Positions 27,688 through 36,802 of a DNA stretch of 64,000 nucleotides are shown here, in pieces. Positions within the stretch are counted from its first letter, which is position 1, and each line of letters opens with the position of its first letter. The notes beneath the pieces were generated by a model that made no database searches, was not told where the DNA came from, and worked only from the letters and a program-made list of their open reading frames with translations. The DNA is taken from assembly GCF_900089455.2 (NCBI RefSeq), contig NZ_LT907988.1, positions 3,968,001 through 4,032,000 of the forward strand, in the 5' to 3' direction. This stretch comes from Orrella dioscoreae. GTDB lineage: Bacteria > Pseudomonadota > Gammaproteobacteria > Burkholderiales > Burkholderiaceae_B. The translations under genes were made by a program, and so were the position numbers.

Positions 27688-28074
27688 TCAGCCCGCCGGC
27701 CAGGCCACGGGCGCCGCGTCGGGATGCAGCTTGACCAGCCTGCACGGCTGGCCCGCCACGTTCGAGAACCACGCGGCGGCCAGGTCGCCCTCGTCCACCA
27801 CATCCACGTCCTGATCGGCCACCCGGGCCACGCGGCGCACGCTGTCGTCATCCTCGATGACGTCCAGCGGGATGTCCAGGCGCAACATGCCTGGGGCACG
27901 CAGCACCAGATACCCCAGCTTCATCGACGGCGTGACGCCTGACAGCGCGGGCGCGGCCTGCGCCGTGAGCCATGTGCCGGACGCGTCGACGACCAGCCAG
28001 CGGCGGTCGTAGGCCGCATCGGCGGCCGCGACCGGACCACAGGCGGCCACGGGTTGGAGGGAAGCAGACGTCAT
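27688..28074 (-). CDS. stand-alone MOSC N-terminal beta-barrel domain protein
   Basis: A 128-residue protein that resembles only the N-terminal beta-barrel domain of MOSC proteins (DRRWLVVDASGTWLTAQ; GYLVLRAPGMLRLDI). The C-terminal MOSC domain with its catalytic cysteine, normally another 120 or so residues, is absent, and the gene ends 18 bp from the ferredoxin stop with no room for it. Such short proteins are known in this family of bacteria, so this may be a stable form rather than a fresh truncation. Function unknown. The ATG at 28074 was chosen because similarity starts shortly after it. Confidence 0.68.
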   Translation of the reverse strand: MTSASLQPVAACGPVAAADAAYDRRWLVVDASGTWLTAQAAPALSGVTPSMKLGYLVLRAPGMLRLDIPLDVIEDDDSVRRVARVADQDVDVVDEGDLAAAWFSNVAGQPCRLVKLHPDAAPVAWPAG

Positions 28075-28115
28075 GGCGGGGGATCCTGTGTTGTCGTTCT
28101 TCCGCCTGCCGCCGC

Positions 28116-30749
28116 TCAACGGCCCAGCAAGCCCTTCAGCGCGTTGCCCAGGCTCTTGACCGTTTCCTGCTCGACCAGGCCGCCCTCGCCCGTGCCTTGC
28201 GGCTCGGTCGGCTTCACGGGCAGCTTGGAGGTGTGGCGTTCGATTTCCTCGGCCAGCTTGTCTTCCAGCGACCGGCGCAGCGCTTCGCTGCCCGCGCCAC
28301 GCCATTGCAGGCTGTAGACAGGCTTGTCCATCGGTCCGGCGATCTGCAGCGGGATGGTGACGTTGCGCAGCGCGGCCAGCGCCTTGCCATCCTGCCCCGT
28401 GGACGTGTTGACCACGCGCACGTTCAGCACCAGGTTGACGAGGGAATCGACCAGGTTCAGTTCCGCGGGCTTGCCCTGGCTGACGCGCAGCAGCGGCGCG
28501 GCCATTTCCAGGCGGCGCACGGTGGCGATGCCCTTGGCCAGCGCCAGGTCGGCTTCCAGCGACGAGAAATCGGTCTGGCGCGGGCCGCTGATGTCGCCCT
28601 CGTCACGCGAGCCCGAGGCCGCGGCGCGGGCTTCGCGCAGCAGCGCGGCAATGTTGATGCCCTTGATCGCGCCGTCGCGCAGGCGCAGTTGCGCCGTGCC
28701 GCCCAGCGTACGGCGCCATTCGTCGCTGTTCACGCCCGAGGCGCGCAGGTCCAGCGTCAGGCCGCCCTTGCCGCTCAGGTGGCTCTGGCCGCGCACGTCG
28801 GTCAGGATCGGATCGATGGCGATGTCCGACAGCGACAGCTTGGCGCCCAGCTGGTTGCCGTTGGCGTCGGCGCTCAGTTGGCCAGCCAGCTTGCCTTCAT
28901 AGAGCTGCGCGGCGATCTCGGAGATGTCCAGCTTGCCCTGGGCAATCTTGATCTTGGCGCCGAAGTCGCTGGCCTTCAGGTTGCGCACCACCAGCTCGCC
29001 CACCTTGATGCTGCCATCGGCGGTCACGCCGTTCAGCACCGAGAAATCCACCGGTTTGGGCTGGGGCGCCGGGGCAGGCGCGGGCGGCGGCGTGCCCGAG
29101 CCATCGCCACCGCCCGTTGCGGGCTGGGGCTTGACCGGCAGGCGGGCGGGCGCCAGCTTGTCGAGATCCAGGGTGTCGACGGCCAGGCCGAACTTCACCA
29201 GCGGATCGGCCAGGCGCGTGACGTCGGCCGAAAGATCGAACTTGCCGCCTTCCAGCACGGCATTCAGGCGCGCGCGGGCCTGGTCCTTGGACAGGTCGGC
29301 GGACAGGCTGCCGATCACCGGGATCTGCAGCGCGCCATTGGGCAGGCCGGGATCGGTGATGCGCACTTCGCCCTTCAGGGCGGAAAGCGCGAACATGCGC
29401 TGCAGCAGGCTCAGCGACAGCGGCGACACGACATTGCCCTGGATGAGGCGCTGGCCTTGCTTGACGTTGACGTCCAGCTTGGCTTCCTTGATGTCCAGCG
29501 CCTGGGCCGTGCCCGACAGGCCGGTCAGCCCCAGGCCGACGTTCATGGCTTCCTCGCCGTCCACGCGCAGCCTGCCGGTCAGCGCCTGGCCGGAAGCCTT
29601 GGTGGACTGGATATTGAGGGCGGGCGCGTCCACGGCGAATTCGAAGGGGTTCTCGCCCCAGCGGCCGGTGGCGCGGGTCACGAGCTTCTCGATCTGCAGG
29701 TGCAGGCGGCCCGGGTGCGCCGACAGGCGCGGCACGGTCATCGTGGCTTCCACGCCGGTAAGCGGCTTGGCGGCCTTGTCGGCCGGCTTCATGTCACCCG
29801 CGAACACCACTTCCAGGCCCGACACGTCCAGGGCGCTGAGCCCGGCGTCGAAAGCCAGGTTGCCGCGCGCGGTCAGCGCGTTGGCGGTCACATCGCCCAG
29901 GCGGCCGTCCATGCGCATGTCCAGGCGCTGCACGCCGTATTTCATGGCGGCCGGATCGAGCTTGAGCAGGCCCTGGGCGGTCAGCCCGGCGTCCACGCGC
30001 GGATTGCCGCCCTCGATGCGGGCGGACAGGGAGACGTCGAAAGCCTGGTCGAAGGTGACGCGGCCGGTGGCGACGTTCAGGTTGGCGATGCGCACCGCCA
30101 TGCCGCTTTGCGCGTCCTGCAGCTGGATATCGCCTTCCTTCAGGTCCAGGCCGGCGATGTCGATCTGCATCTCGGTGCGGCGGATGGCCTGCGACACCTC
30201 GTTGACGGCAGCGGCGCCCGCTTCGGCGCCCAGGGCCGTGGCGCCAGCCGCGGCCTGCGCAGGCGTGAGATTGCTGGTGTCGGTGGCTGCGGCGGGCGCG
30301 GGCGTCTCGGGCTCGGCGTCCCGCTCGGGCAGCACCAGCGCGCCGTCGCCCCGATTGACCAGGTTGCTGAAGTTGAATTCGCCGTCCTTGCCGCGCACGA
30401 CGCGCGCCTTGAAACCATTGATGGTCACGTGGTCGACCACCAGCTGGTTGAACAGCAGCGGCCAGACGGCCACCGCCACGCGGGCGCTTTCGATGGAGGC
30501 GAACTGTTCGGTGCTGCCGGCTTCGGACAACGAGACGTCCTGCACCGACAGGCCGATGCGGGGGAACAGGGACAACTCGATGGGACCTTCGATCGACAGG
30601 CTGCGGTCATAGCGCGCCTGGATCATTTCCTCGAGCTTGTACTTGTAGGCGTTCGGATCAAACGTGAGCAAAAAGATGGCCACGCCCACGACGACCACGA
30701 GGGCCAGCACAACCAGGCCAATCAGTATGCGTTTGATCCAATATTTCAT
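28116..30749 (-). CDS. AsmA family protein
   Basis: An 877-residue AsmA-like protein: one N-terminal membrane helix (KRILIGLVVLALVVVVGVAI, about residues 5-26) and a very long periplasmic part. The AsmA N-terminal domain is seen in TFDPNAYKYKLEEMIQ and ISLFPRIGLSVQDVS-like segments; the C-terminal AsmA_2-type region has SSLEADLALAKGIATVRRLEM and PLQIAGPMDKPVYSL. AsmA relatives are long periplasmic beta-groove proteins implicated in moving phospholipids to the outer membrane. A Pro-rich linker of about 25 residues lies near residue 555. The ATG at 30749 gives the expected transmembrane start. Confidence 0.9.
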   Translation of the reverse strand: MKYWIKRILIGLVVLALVVVVGVAIFLLTFDPNAYKYKLEEMIQARYDRSLSIEGPIELSLFPRIGLSVQDVSLSEAGSTEQFASIESARVAVAVWPLLFNQLVVDHVTINGFKARVVRGKDGEFNFSNLVNRGDGALVLPERDAEPETPAPAAATDTSNLTPAQAAAGATALGAEAGAAAVNEVSQAIRRTEMQIDIAGLDLKEGDIQLQDAQSGMAVRIANLNVATGRVTFDQAFDVSLSARIEGGNPRVDAGLTAQGLLKLDPAAMKYGVQRLDMRMDGRLGDVTANALTARGNLAFDAGLSALDVSGLEVVFAGDMKPADKAAKPLTGVEATMTVPRLSAHPGRLHLQIEKLVTRATGRWGENPFEFAVDAPALNIQSTKASGQALTGRLRVDGEEAMNVGLGLTGLSGTAQALDIKEAKLDVNVKQGQRLIQGNVVSPLSLSLLQRMFALSALKGEVRITDPGLPNGALQIPVIGSLSADLSKDQARARLNAVLEGGKFDLSADVTRLADPLVKFGLAVDTLDLDKLAPARLPVKPQPATGGGDGSGTPPPAPAPAPQPKPVDFSVLNGVTADGSIKVGELVVRNLKASDFGAKIKIAQGKLDISEIAAQLYEGKLAGQLSADANGNQLGAKLSLSDIAIDPILTDVRGQSHLSGKGGLTLDLRASGVNSDEWRRTLGGTAQLRLRDGAIKGINIAALLREARAAASGSRDEGDISGPRQTDFSSLEADLALAKGIATVRRLEMAAPLLRVSQGKPAELNLVDSLVNLVLNVRVVNTSTGQDGKALAALRNVTIPLQIAGPMDKPVYSLQWRGAGSEALRRSLEDKLAEEIERHTSKLPVKPTEPQGTGEGGLVEQETVKSLGNALKGLLGR

Positions 30750-31308
30750 TGCGGCCTCGAAGACCTCCAAGTCAGGCAAGAATGCGGGGCCCGCGCCCCT
30801 GCCCAGCTGGCAACAGGGCGAACGTTGAATGCTAACCCAAGACAGGCGCCCTTGCCGCCGCAGCGGGCGTGCCGGGCCTCGGCCGCGCGGGCGGGCCACG
30901 GGCGAGCGGGCGGTTGGACTGCGCAGCGGAGGGGGAGTTCACGGGCAGGCCAGAAAGGCGTGCCAAAAAGAGTGATAATGCGCCGCCTTCGGAGAGCGGG
31001 TCGCCGGGCGCGAATAAATTTGAAATATTAAATTTCATTCAGACTTGTTTCGCGACTAACCAGACGAAACAGGAATACCTATTGCTGCCCGTGCTCCCAC
31101 GATAACCGGTTTCGTGAGGATCAATACGGCAGCCCGTAATAATGTTTTGCAAGAAGCTGCGCCATCCTCATATTGGAGTGCGCGATCTCACTACCGACCT
31201 TGAGTAATCCTTTGCAAGAATCAATGCCGACGGAGGATACGGCCCGCCGAAACTCGCGCAAATAAGTAACTGCGCTTTCTAGCCGGACCAGTATTTACGT
31301 GAGGCATT
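30750..31308. other. intergenic region between divergent asmA-like and AraC-type regulator genes
   Basis: About 560 bp with no convincing gene. The first 260 bp are as GC-rich as the coding regions and carry only a short plus-strand frame without a ribosome-binding site or recognisable product. The rest, nearest the regulator, is clearly AT-richer. It contains GAAAT-N5-ATTTC at 31022-31036 and the dyad at 31098-31116. It should hold both promoters, but no clear -35/-10 pair was identified. Confidence 0.5.
31098..31116. promoter_or_regulatory. dyad symmetry upstream of the AraC-type regulator
   Basis: CACGATAACCGGTTTCGTG holds a perfect AACCGGTT core with flanking CACGA / TCGTG arms, allowing one unpaired base. 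It lies about 190 bp before the regulator start. It may be an operator; no known consensus was matched. Confidence 0.3.
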
Positions 31309-32418
31309 ATGAAAAACGGCGGCAATTCAACTTCACTTCTGACACCAGCGGCATTGTCTGCTTTCAATGACAGCCCTTTAATCACCACCAGCAGAAGCCA
31401 GAGGTTCGGGGGCGACGCACTTGCCGGGTCGCCCACCATGATTCACTCCTCTCGCAGGGAGCAGGTCCTTATCTGCCTGCTGGGCCGCATGAACCTGATG
31501 ACAGGCACGCGCGGCGAGAGCTTCCTGAAGCAGGCGCAGTTGCTGGCCGCGGCAAGCGCCGCCCAGGACAACTGGCACATGATCCACGTGGGTGACCGGG
31601 TCACGCTCTACAGTCCCGAGAACGACCTGGCCGAAGTCATGGCCGAATCGAGGCGCTTCCTGATGTTGCCCGGGTCCGGCCCAGATCATGCGCCGCAAGG
31701 CAGCCGGACGCTTTTCGGTGTCCTGTCGGATCATTACTGCCGGCAGATCGGGCTGGGCACGCTGACCCGCCGCATCACCTCCGGCCACTCCCCGGCCGGC
31801 TGCGCCCAACGGCTGGCGCAACATCTGGTCGACTGGGCCAAGGACACCATGCTGGGCACGCCCAGCATCTCCGAGATCGACGCATCGATAGAGAAAGCCA
31901 TCGAATTCGACGTGTACGATCTGCTGGAGCACACCCGCAGCTTCGTGTCGGCGCACAACGACGCCCCACCGCTGCCAGGGGCGCGCGAATTGGCTTTCGG
32001 CGCCCCCAATCTGGTGCTCCCCCAGATGCTCGCGTGGCTGAAGAAGCACTACAGCGAGCCCGATCTCACCGCCAGCCGGATGGCCGAGGAATTCCGCATT
32101 TCGGTCCGGCAGGTGCACAAGCTCTTCGAATTGCGCCCGGACGGACAGACGTTCCTGCAGACGCTCAAATCCATCCGCATGAGCCAGGCCCAGGCCTTCC
32201 TGGAGAACCCTGACTTCTGGCACCTCTCCATCGCCGACGTGGCCGAGCGTTGCGGCTTTTCCAATTCGGTTTACTTCGGTCGCGTGTTCAGGGAGGAATT
32301 CGGCCTGGCGCCGGGTGCCTACAGGCGCCAGAAGAAAGAGGCGTTCTATCGCACGTGCGCCTTCCTGGCGGCGTCCCACACCCATGGATCCAGCGACGTC
32401 TCGGACAACGCCGCCTGA
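31309..32418 (+). CDS. AraC family transcriptional regulator
   Basis: A 369-residue regulator with a C-terminal AraC/XylS double helix-turn-helix (about residues 245-345; LTASRMAEEFRISVRQVHKLF and SIADVAERCGFSNSVYFGRVF). The N-terminal 220 residues resemble the ligand-binding region of the NimR/FeaR-like AraC group. It reads toward the Hint-domain gene and the capsule locus but is followed by a strong terminator, so it is transcribed separately. It may regulate capsule or Hint-protein expression; this rests on position only. Confidence 0.88.
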   Translation: MKNGGNSTSLLTPAALSAFNDSPLITTSRSQRFGGDALAGSPTMIHSSRREQVLICLLGRMNLMTGTRGESFLKQAQLLAAASAAQDNWHMIHVGDRVTLYSPENDLAEVMAESRRFLMLPGSGPDHAPQGSRTLFGVLSDHYCRQIGLGTLTRRITSGHSPAGCAQRLAQHLVDWAKDTMLGTPSISEIDASIEKAIEFDVYDLLEHTRSFVSAHNDAPPLPGARELAFGAPNLVLPQMLAWLKKHYSEPDLTASRMAEEFRISVRQVHKLFELRPDGQTFLQTLKSIRMSQAQAFLENPDFWHLSIADVAERCGFSNSVYFGRVFREEFGLAPGAYRRQKKEAFYRTCAFLAASHTHGSSDVSDNAA

Positions 32419-32439
32419 TCCGCCTTCCCCCAAACTGCC

Positions 32440-32474
32440 GGCCGCGCATCGAGATAATGCGCGGCCTTTTTTTT
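32440..32474 (+). terminator. intrinsic terminator after the AraC-type regulator
   Basis: A perfect 10-bp GC-rich stem, GGCCGCGCAT / ATGCGCGGCC, with a 7-nt loop, is followed at once by eight Ts. It lies 21 bp after the regulator stop and is the clearest rho-independent terminator in the window. Confidence 0.9.
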
Positions 32475-32868
32475 GCATTATTCGCGCAGAGCACAGGAAT
32501 ATTGCGCCGCGCGCCAAAAATATTTTGAAAAATGCACGATTTACTCGTTGGCGTGCTTTTTTTCATTACCTTGTTGCGCGGCGACAGGGCAACATCAAGG
32601 CCGGTGACAGGCAGTAACGCTTATTACCGAGCGCGCACTTCCTGTTTCTGTTCGAGCGGGATTATCTACCCGCCCCGGATGCCTTGGTGTCCATTCAGCT
32701 TTCCATATGGGAGAAAGAGAATGATCAAGCATGCCCCCTCCTGACCGGCAGCCGCCCGGCGCCTGACCGCCCCCCCTCCTTTTTACGCGTGACACGCAAG
32801 CGCCTTTTTGCATCGCAAGAAGGGGCAGGGGCTATTTTTTTTCTGAAAAACGCACCAAGGAATCCAAC
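32475..32868. other. leader region of the Hint-domain gene
   Basis: About 390 bp, markedly AT-richer than its surroundings, without a supported gene. It begins with an A/T-rich part containing two AATATT stretches. The last 20 bp carry AAGGA 8 nt before the Hint-protein ATG, a good ribosome-binding site. The long leader would allow regulation, but no recognisable promoter or RNA motif was found. Confidence 0.45.
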
Positions 32869-34521
32869 ATGGCTCTCATCAATCTCAACCTGCTCGGCGA
32901 CCAGACCACCCGCGTCCCGCAGGATCAGCCCGTCGCCAACGGCGATACCCTGTCACTGAACCTGAGCGGCTCCAATACCCTGATCATCGACGGCGTCGAC
33001 GTCGACCTGTCGGGCGCCATCAGCGCCGCGGTGGGCGGCGACACCATCATCGAGGCGACCAACGGCGCCAACGTCAACGTCACGTCCTTCGCCGGCGTGG
33101 GCGCGGGCAACAGCCTGACCTACCGCATCGGCGAGAACGCCTCGCTTGGCTACGGCGGCGGCACGCTGAACGTGGGCCTGCTGAACAACACCAGCATCGA
33201 ATTCGCGTCGGGCGGAACAGGCACGCTCAGCTTCGTGGCCCCCACGGCGAACCTGGACCTCAGCGCCCGCCCCACCATCACCGGACTGACGGCGGGCGAC
33301 AAGCTCAACGTATCGCAAGGCAACCTGATCGGCGACCCCACGCCCGCTTCCAGCATCAGCTACGAGAACGGCGTCCTGACGGTCTATCGTTCAGGCCTGC
33401 TCGGCGTGCAGACCCCCATCGCCAGCTTCAACGCGCCGGACCTGCCCACCGACGGCAGCTTCTCGCTGGACGCCGACGGCAACGTGGTCTATGCATGCTT
33501 CCTGCGCGGCACCCTGATCGCCACTCCCGATGGCGAAACCGCGGTCGAGGACCTGCGCGAAGGCGACCGTGTGCGCACCGCGTCGGGCGGCGTCGCCACC
33601 GTCAAGTGGGTGGGCTATCGCAAGCTGCACCGCAACCGCATCCCGGCCAAGGACGCCTTGCGCGCCTATCCGGTGCGCATCGCCAAGGACGCGCTGGCCG
33701 ACGGACGGCCGGTACGCGACCTGACGGTGTCGCCGGGCCACCACCTGTATTTCGACGGCCGCCTGGTCCCCGCCATGGCGCTCATCAACGGCCTGACCAT
33801 CGTGCAGGACCGCGAACGGGTGTCGTTCGAATATTTCCACGTCGAGCTCGACCGCTTCGACATCCTGCTGGCCGACGGCGTGCCGGCGGAGTCGTACGTG
33901 GACACCGGCAACCGCCAGATGTTCCAGAACGCGGACACCGTGGCGCTGCGCCCCGACTTCGGACCGGCAGCCGGCCGCCCGCAGATCGAGGGCCTGACCA
34001 TCGAACGTAGCGGCCGTTACGTCGAAACCCTGCGCAACCAGTTGCTGGTGCGCGCACAGATGCTGACCGGCGTGCGGCGCGTGGCCGAACCCGACCTGCG
34101 CCTGGAGATCGCCGGTCAGCGCATCGTACCCTCGCGCGTCGACCCGGCGAGCGGCCTGTACGCCTTCGACATCCCGGCCACGGCCGCGGGGCAGGACGTC
34201 TACCTGGTGTCTCGCTCGGCGATCGTGCGCGAGACCAGCGTCCATGTGCGCATGGACCGCCGCAGGGTGGGCGTGGGCCTGGCCAGCCTGGCCTTGCTGC
34301 GTGGCGAGCAACGCCAGCCCATCGACCTCATGGATCCGCGCCTGCAGGGGTTCAACGATCCGCAGGACGCGCACGGCACGCCCATGCGCTGGACCATGGG
34401 CCGCAGCCTGATCCCGGCGGCGCTGCTGGCGGGCGAAGGCGCCGCCACGCTGGAGTTGCGTGTGCTGCGCACCTACTCGTACTGGGAGACGGCCGACGAC
34501 GCGACGGTCCTGGCCGCATGA
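32869..34521 (+). CDS. Hint-domain (hedgehog/intein-type) protein
   Basis: A 550-residue protein. Residues about 1-205 are Gly/Asn/Thr-rich and repetitive, as in extracellular beta-rich domains, without a signal peptide. The Hint module begins at Cys210 in YACFLRGTLIATPDGE, followed by AVEDLREGDRV and, near residue 286, the block-B-like TVSPGHHLYFDG. YVDTGNRQMFQN is a further conserved block of the Hint_2-type family. Hint folds can cleave the peptide bond before their first cysteine, so the N-terminal part may be released or attached to another molecule. No asparagine-plus-nucleophile pair of a splicing intein is evident at the end. It neighbours the capsule genes, but its function is unknown. 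Confidence 0.83.
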   Translation: MALINLNLLGDQTTRVPQDQPVANGDTLSLNLSGSNTLIIDGVDVDLSGAISAAVGGDTIIEATNGANVNVTSFAGVGAGNSLTYRIGENASLGYGGGTLNVGLLNNTSIEFASGGTGTLSFVAPTANLDLSARPTITGLTAGDKLNVSQGNLIGDPTPASSISYENGVLTVYRSGLLGVQTPIASFNAPDLPTDGSFSLDADGNVVYACFLRGTLIATPDGETAVEDLREGDRVRTASGGVATVKWVGYRKLHRNRIPAKDALRAYPVRIAKDALADGRPVRDLTVSPGHHLYFDGRLVPAMALINGLTIVQDRERVSFEYFHVELDRFDILLADGVPAESYVDTGNRQMFQNADTVALRPDFGPAAGRPQIEGLTIERSGRYVETLRNQLLVRAQMLTGVRRVAEPDLRLEIAGQRIVPSRVDPASGLYAFDIPATAAGQDVYLVSRSAIVRETSVHVRMDRRRVGVGLASLALLRGEQRQPIDLMDPRLQGFNDPQDAHGTPMRWTMGRSLIPAALLAGEGAATLELRVLRTYSYWETADDATVLAA

Positions 34522-34551
34522 CGGCCTGAGCGGCACGCGGCCAAGCGCCGT

Positions 34552-36549
34552 TCAAGCGCCGGCCTGCCTTATCGAGGCCGGCGCTTCCTCCCGCTCCGCC
34601 GAAACGTGTTCGGCCCAGCGCGCCACTTCGGCGGCGCGCTGGCGCCAGGTGAACGCGGCGGTCACCTCCGCGCGCGCGCGTTCGCCCAGGCTGCGCCGCA
34701 GGGCGCCATCGACGGCCAGCCGCCGCAGCGCGTCGGCCAGCGCGTGGGCATCCCCTTTCTCGAAGACCAACCCGGTTGCGCCATCGTCCACGATGTCCCG
34801 CAAGGCCTGCACGGAAGACACCAGCACGGCCTTGCCCATGGCCATGGCTTCCATCGGCTTGATGGGCGAAACCAGCTCGCAGACCTCCAGCGGCAGGCGC
34901 GGGAACGGCGCGATGTCGACCAGCGAGTAATAACGCGCCACGGCCTCGGCGGGCACGCGGCCGGCGAATATCACGTGCGCGGACAGGCCCAGGCGGATCA
35001 CCTGCTGCGCCAGCTCCGCGCGCTGGCGCCCGTCGCCCACCACGATGAGGCCGAGGTCCAGCCCTTCGTCCAGCAGCTCGCGCAAGACAGACAGCAGCGG
35101 GCCCAGCCCCTCGTAATGTTCCAGCGACCCCACGAAACCCAGCATCACGCGCTCGGCAGGCACCCCAAGCGCTTGCGCCAGCGCCTCGTCGCGCCCCTGC
35201 GCGGGAAAACGCTCGGCATCCACGGCATTGGGCACCAAGCCCACCTTGCGCGGATCGACGCCGCCCTCGCAAAGCACCTGGCGCAGGCCCGTCGTGAGCG
35301 TCAGCACGGCATCGGCATGCGTGGCCACCAGCATCTCCAGCGACCGCTGCAGCCGGAAGCGCTCGGACTGGAGCAGGCTGGGGTGGCGCGCGGCGGCGGT
35401 CAGCTCCCAGAACCCGCGCACTTCATAGATGAAGGCACAGCCCAGCCGGCGCGCCGCCAGCAGCGCCGGCAGCGCGTTGACGTGATTCGAGGCCGCCACC
35501 ACCACGTCGATGTCGCGCGCGGCGGCGTATTGCTCCAGCGCCGTGCTCGCATGCCCCATGTAGTCGCTGAGCGCTTCGCCGTGCCCCACTTCGCAGGGGA
35601 TGCGATCGTAGGCAAGCCCGTCGACGCGCACCACGCGCTCCGGCGTGAGGGGTCCCAGCGCGTCGCGCCGGTCCCACGGATAACCCGGCCGGGTGACCAC
35701 GGACACCTCCAGGTCGTCGCGCTGCCCCAGGGCGCGGGCCAGCGCGTGCGAGCGGATGGCATAGCCGGAGGTGTGCGTGGGCGTGAGCGCGCTGACCACA
35801 TAGAGCACGCGCAACGGTCCCGGCCGCCGCGGCGGCGGGCAAGCGCGCCCCGGGATGGGGGGCAGTTGCGCCAGCAGCCTGGCATTGTCGCGGACCACCG
35901 ACCAGGTACGGATCTCGTTGGCCCGCAACACGCTGGCGGCGATGTCGGGGCGCGCCAGCAGCGCGGCCGCGGCAGTGACGTTGCCGCTTTTGTGGTGGGC
36001 GAACGCCAACCACTTGCCCACTTGCGGCGTGGGATTCAGGCGGTAGGCGTGCTCGCCGAAACGCAAGGCCGCGCCGGGGTCGTAATCGATCAGTATCCGG
36101 GCGGTCTCGTGGGCGGTGAGCGCGGCCAGCGCCGGCGTGCCCTGGCGGGCGCCGATATGGGCAAGCGCACGCTCGACGGTCAGGGACGGCCATGCCGCGG
36201 CGATCTCCCAGGCCAACTGCTGAGCGCCACCCGACCGCCCGCCGCCCAGCCGGGCCACTCGGCGGCTGCGCGCCTCCCGGTGGATGGCCAACAGGCGTCC
36301 CGGCAAACGCCACAGGCCGGAAAGGGAATGGGTGGCGTCGAGGATGGCGTTGCCGATCTGGTACGAAATCGTTCGGTGCAACCATTCCGACTCGATCTGG
36401 AGGAACTGTTCCCGCCGGGCCAGCAAGGCATCGTCCCCGGCGCCAGCGGCGGGCAGGGAGGCCTGGACGGAAGCGGGTTTTACGCCTTGATTCAAACTGT
36501 GGGACGTAACTGCGGAATCATGCGCATTTTTTGCGATTATTTTTCGCAT
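34552..36549 (-). CDS. glycosyltransferase (GT4-like), capsule locus
   Basis: A 665-residue protein whose C-terminal 380 residues form a GT-B glycosyltransferase: GLVPNAVDAERFP near the hinge and PMEAMAMGKAVLVSSVQALRDIV in the donor-binding half, with the Glu-x7-Glu-type region of family GT4. The first 230 residues are a predicted helical extension without a known domain. A TTG at 36570 would add 7 residues, but the ATG at 36549 is preferred. It is transcribed away from the kpsD-PKS block, so an AT-rich divergent control region lies between. It probably adds a sugar to the capsule repeat; specificity unknown. Confidence 0.85.
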   Translation of the reverse strand: MRKIIAKNAHDSAVTSHSLNQGVKPASVQASLPAAGAGDDALLARREQFLQIESEWLHRTISYQIGNAILDATHSLSGLWRLPGRLLAIHREARSRRVARLGGGRSGGAQQLAWEIAAAWPSLTVERALAHIGARQGTPALAALTAHETARILIDYDPGAALRFGEHAYRLNPTPQVGKWLAFAHHKSGNVTAAAALLARPDIAASVLRANEIRTWSVVRDNARLLAQLPPIPGRACPPPRRPGPLRVLYVVSALTPTHTSGYAIRSHALARALGQRDDLEVSVVTRPGYPWDRRDALGPLTPERVVRVDGLAYDRIPCEVGHGEALSDYMGHASTALEQYAAARDIDVVVAASNHVNALPALLAARRLGCAFIYEVRGFWELTAAARHPSLLQSERFRLQRSLEMLVATHADAVLTLTTGLRQVLCEGGVDPRKVGLVPNAVDAERFPAQGRDEALAQALGVPAERVMLGFVGSLEHYEGLGPLLSVLRELLDEGLDLGLIVVGDGRQRAELAQQVIRLGLSAHVIFAGRVPAEAVARYYSLVDIAPFPRLPLEVCELVSPIKPMEAMAMGKAVLVSSVQALRDIVDDGATGLVFEKGDAHALADALRRLAVDGALRRSLGERARAEVTAAFTWRQRAAEVARWAEHVSAEREEAPASIRQAGA

Positions 36550-36802
36550 TTTTATCAGTAGCGTCCGCAAAAAAAGAAAGAAACTGTATATCCGCGCAAA
36601 AAGAAGAACCCGTCATGGAGAGAATTCATATTAAAAAAATGCACGAAACATGCGCAATAAGCGCAGCGGGAATTTTGTCATTTTCAATTATCTACCAACC
36701 CAAAAACTGTCCTGCTAACATCGTCCCTCCGCATCGCCCGCACACCGGCCGAATGTTTTCCAGATAACCCCGGATTACCCCCGGAATGCAGGCTTCGATC
36801 GC
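36550..36802. other. AT-rich divergent control region of the capsule export/PKS block
   Basis: About 250 bp between two divergent capsule genes, with many A and T runs in contrast with its GC-rich neighbours. It must contain promoters for the glycosyltransferase and for the kpsD-PKS-oxoamine synthase operon. No clear -35/-10 pair or named operator was recognised. Confidence 0.45.

Noticed and set aside
27972-31031. Long plus-strand open frame opposite the AsmA-like gene
   Set aside because: No recognisable domain, and composition is typical of a shadow frame; the minus strand has a transmembrane start and AsmA blocks.
30869-31105. Short plus-strand frame in the asmA/AraC spacer
   Set aside because: No ribosome-binding site, no recognisable product and a sharp composition change in its middle.
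36531-36767. Small plus-strand frame in the glycosyltransferase/kpsD spacer
   Set aside because: It lies in the AT-rich divergent promoter region, overlaps the glycosyltransferase start and resembles no known protein.
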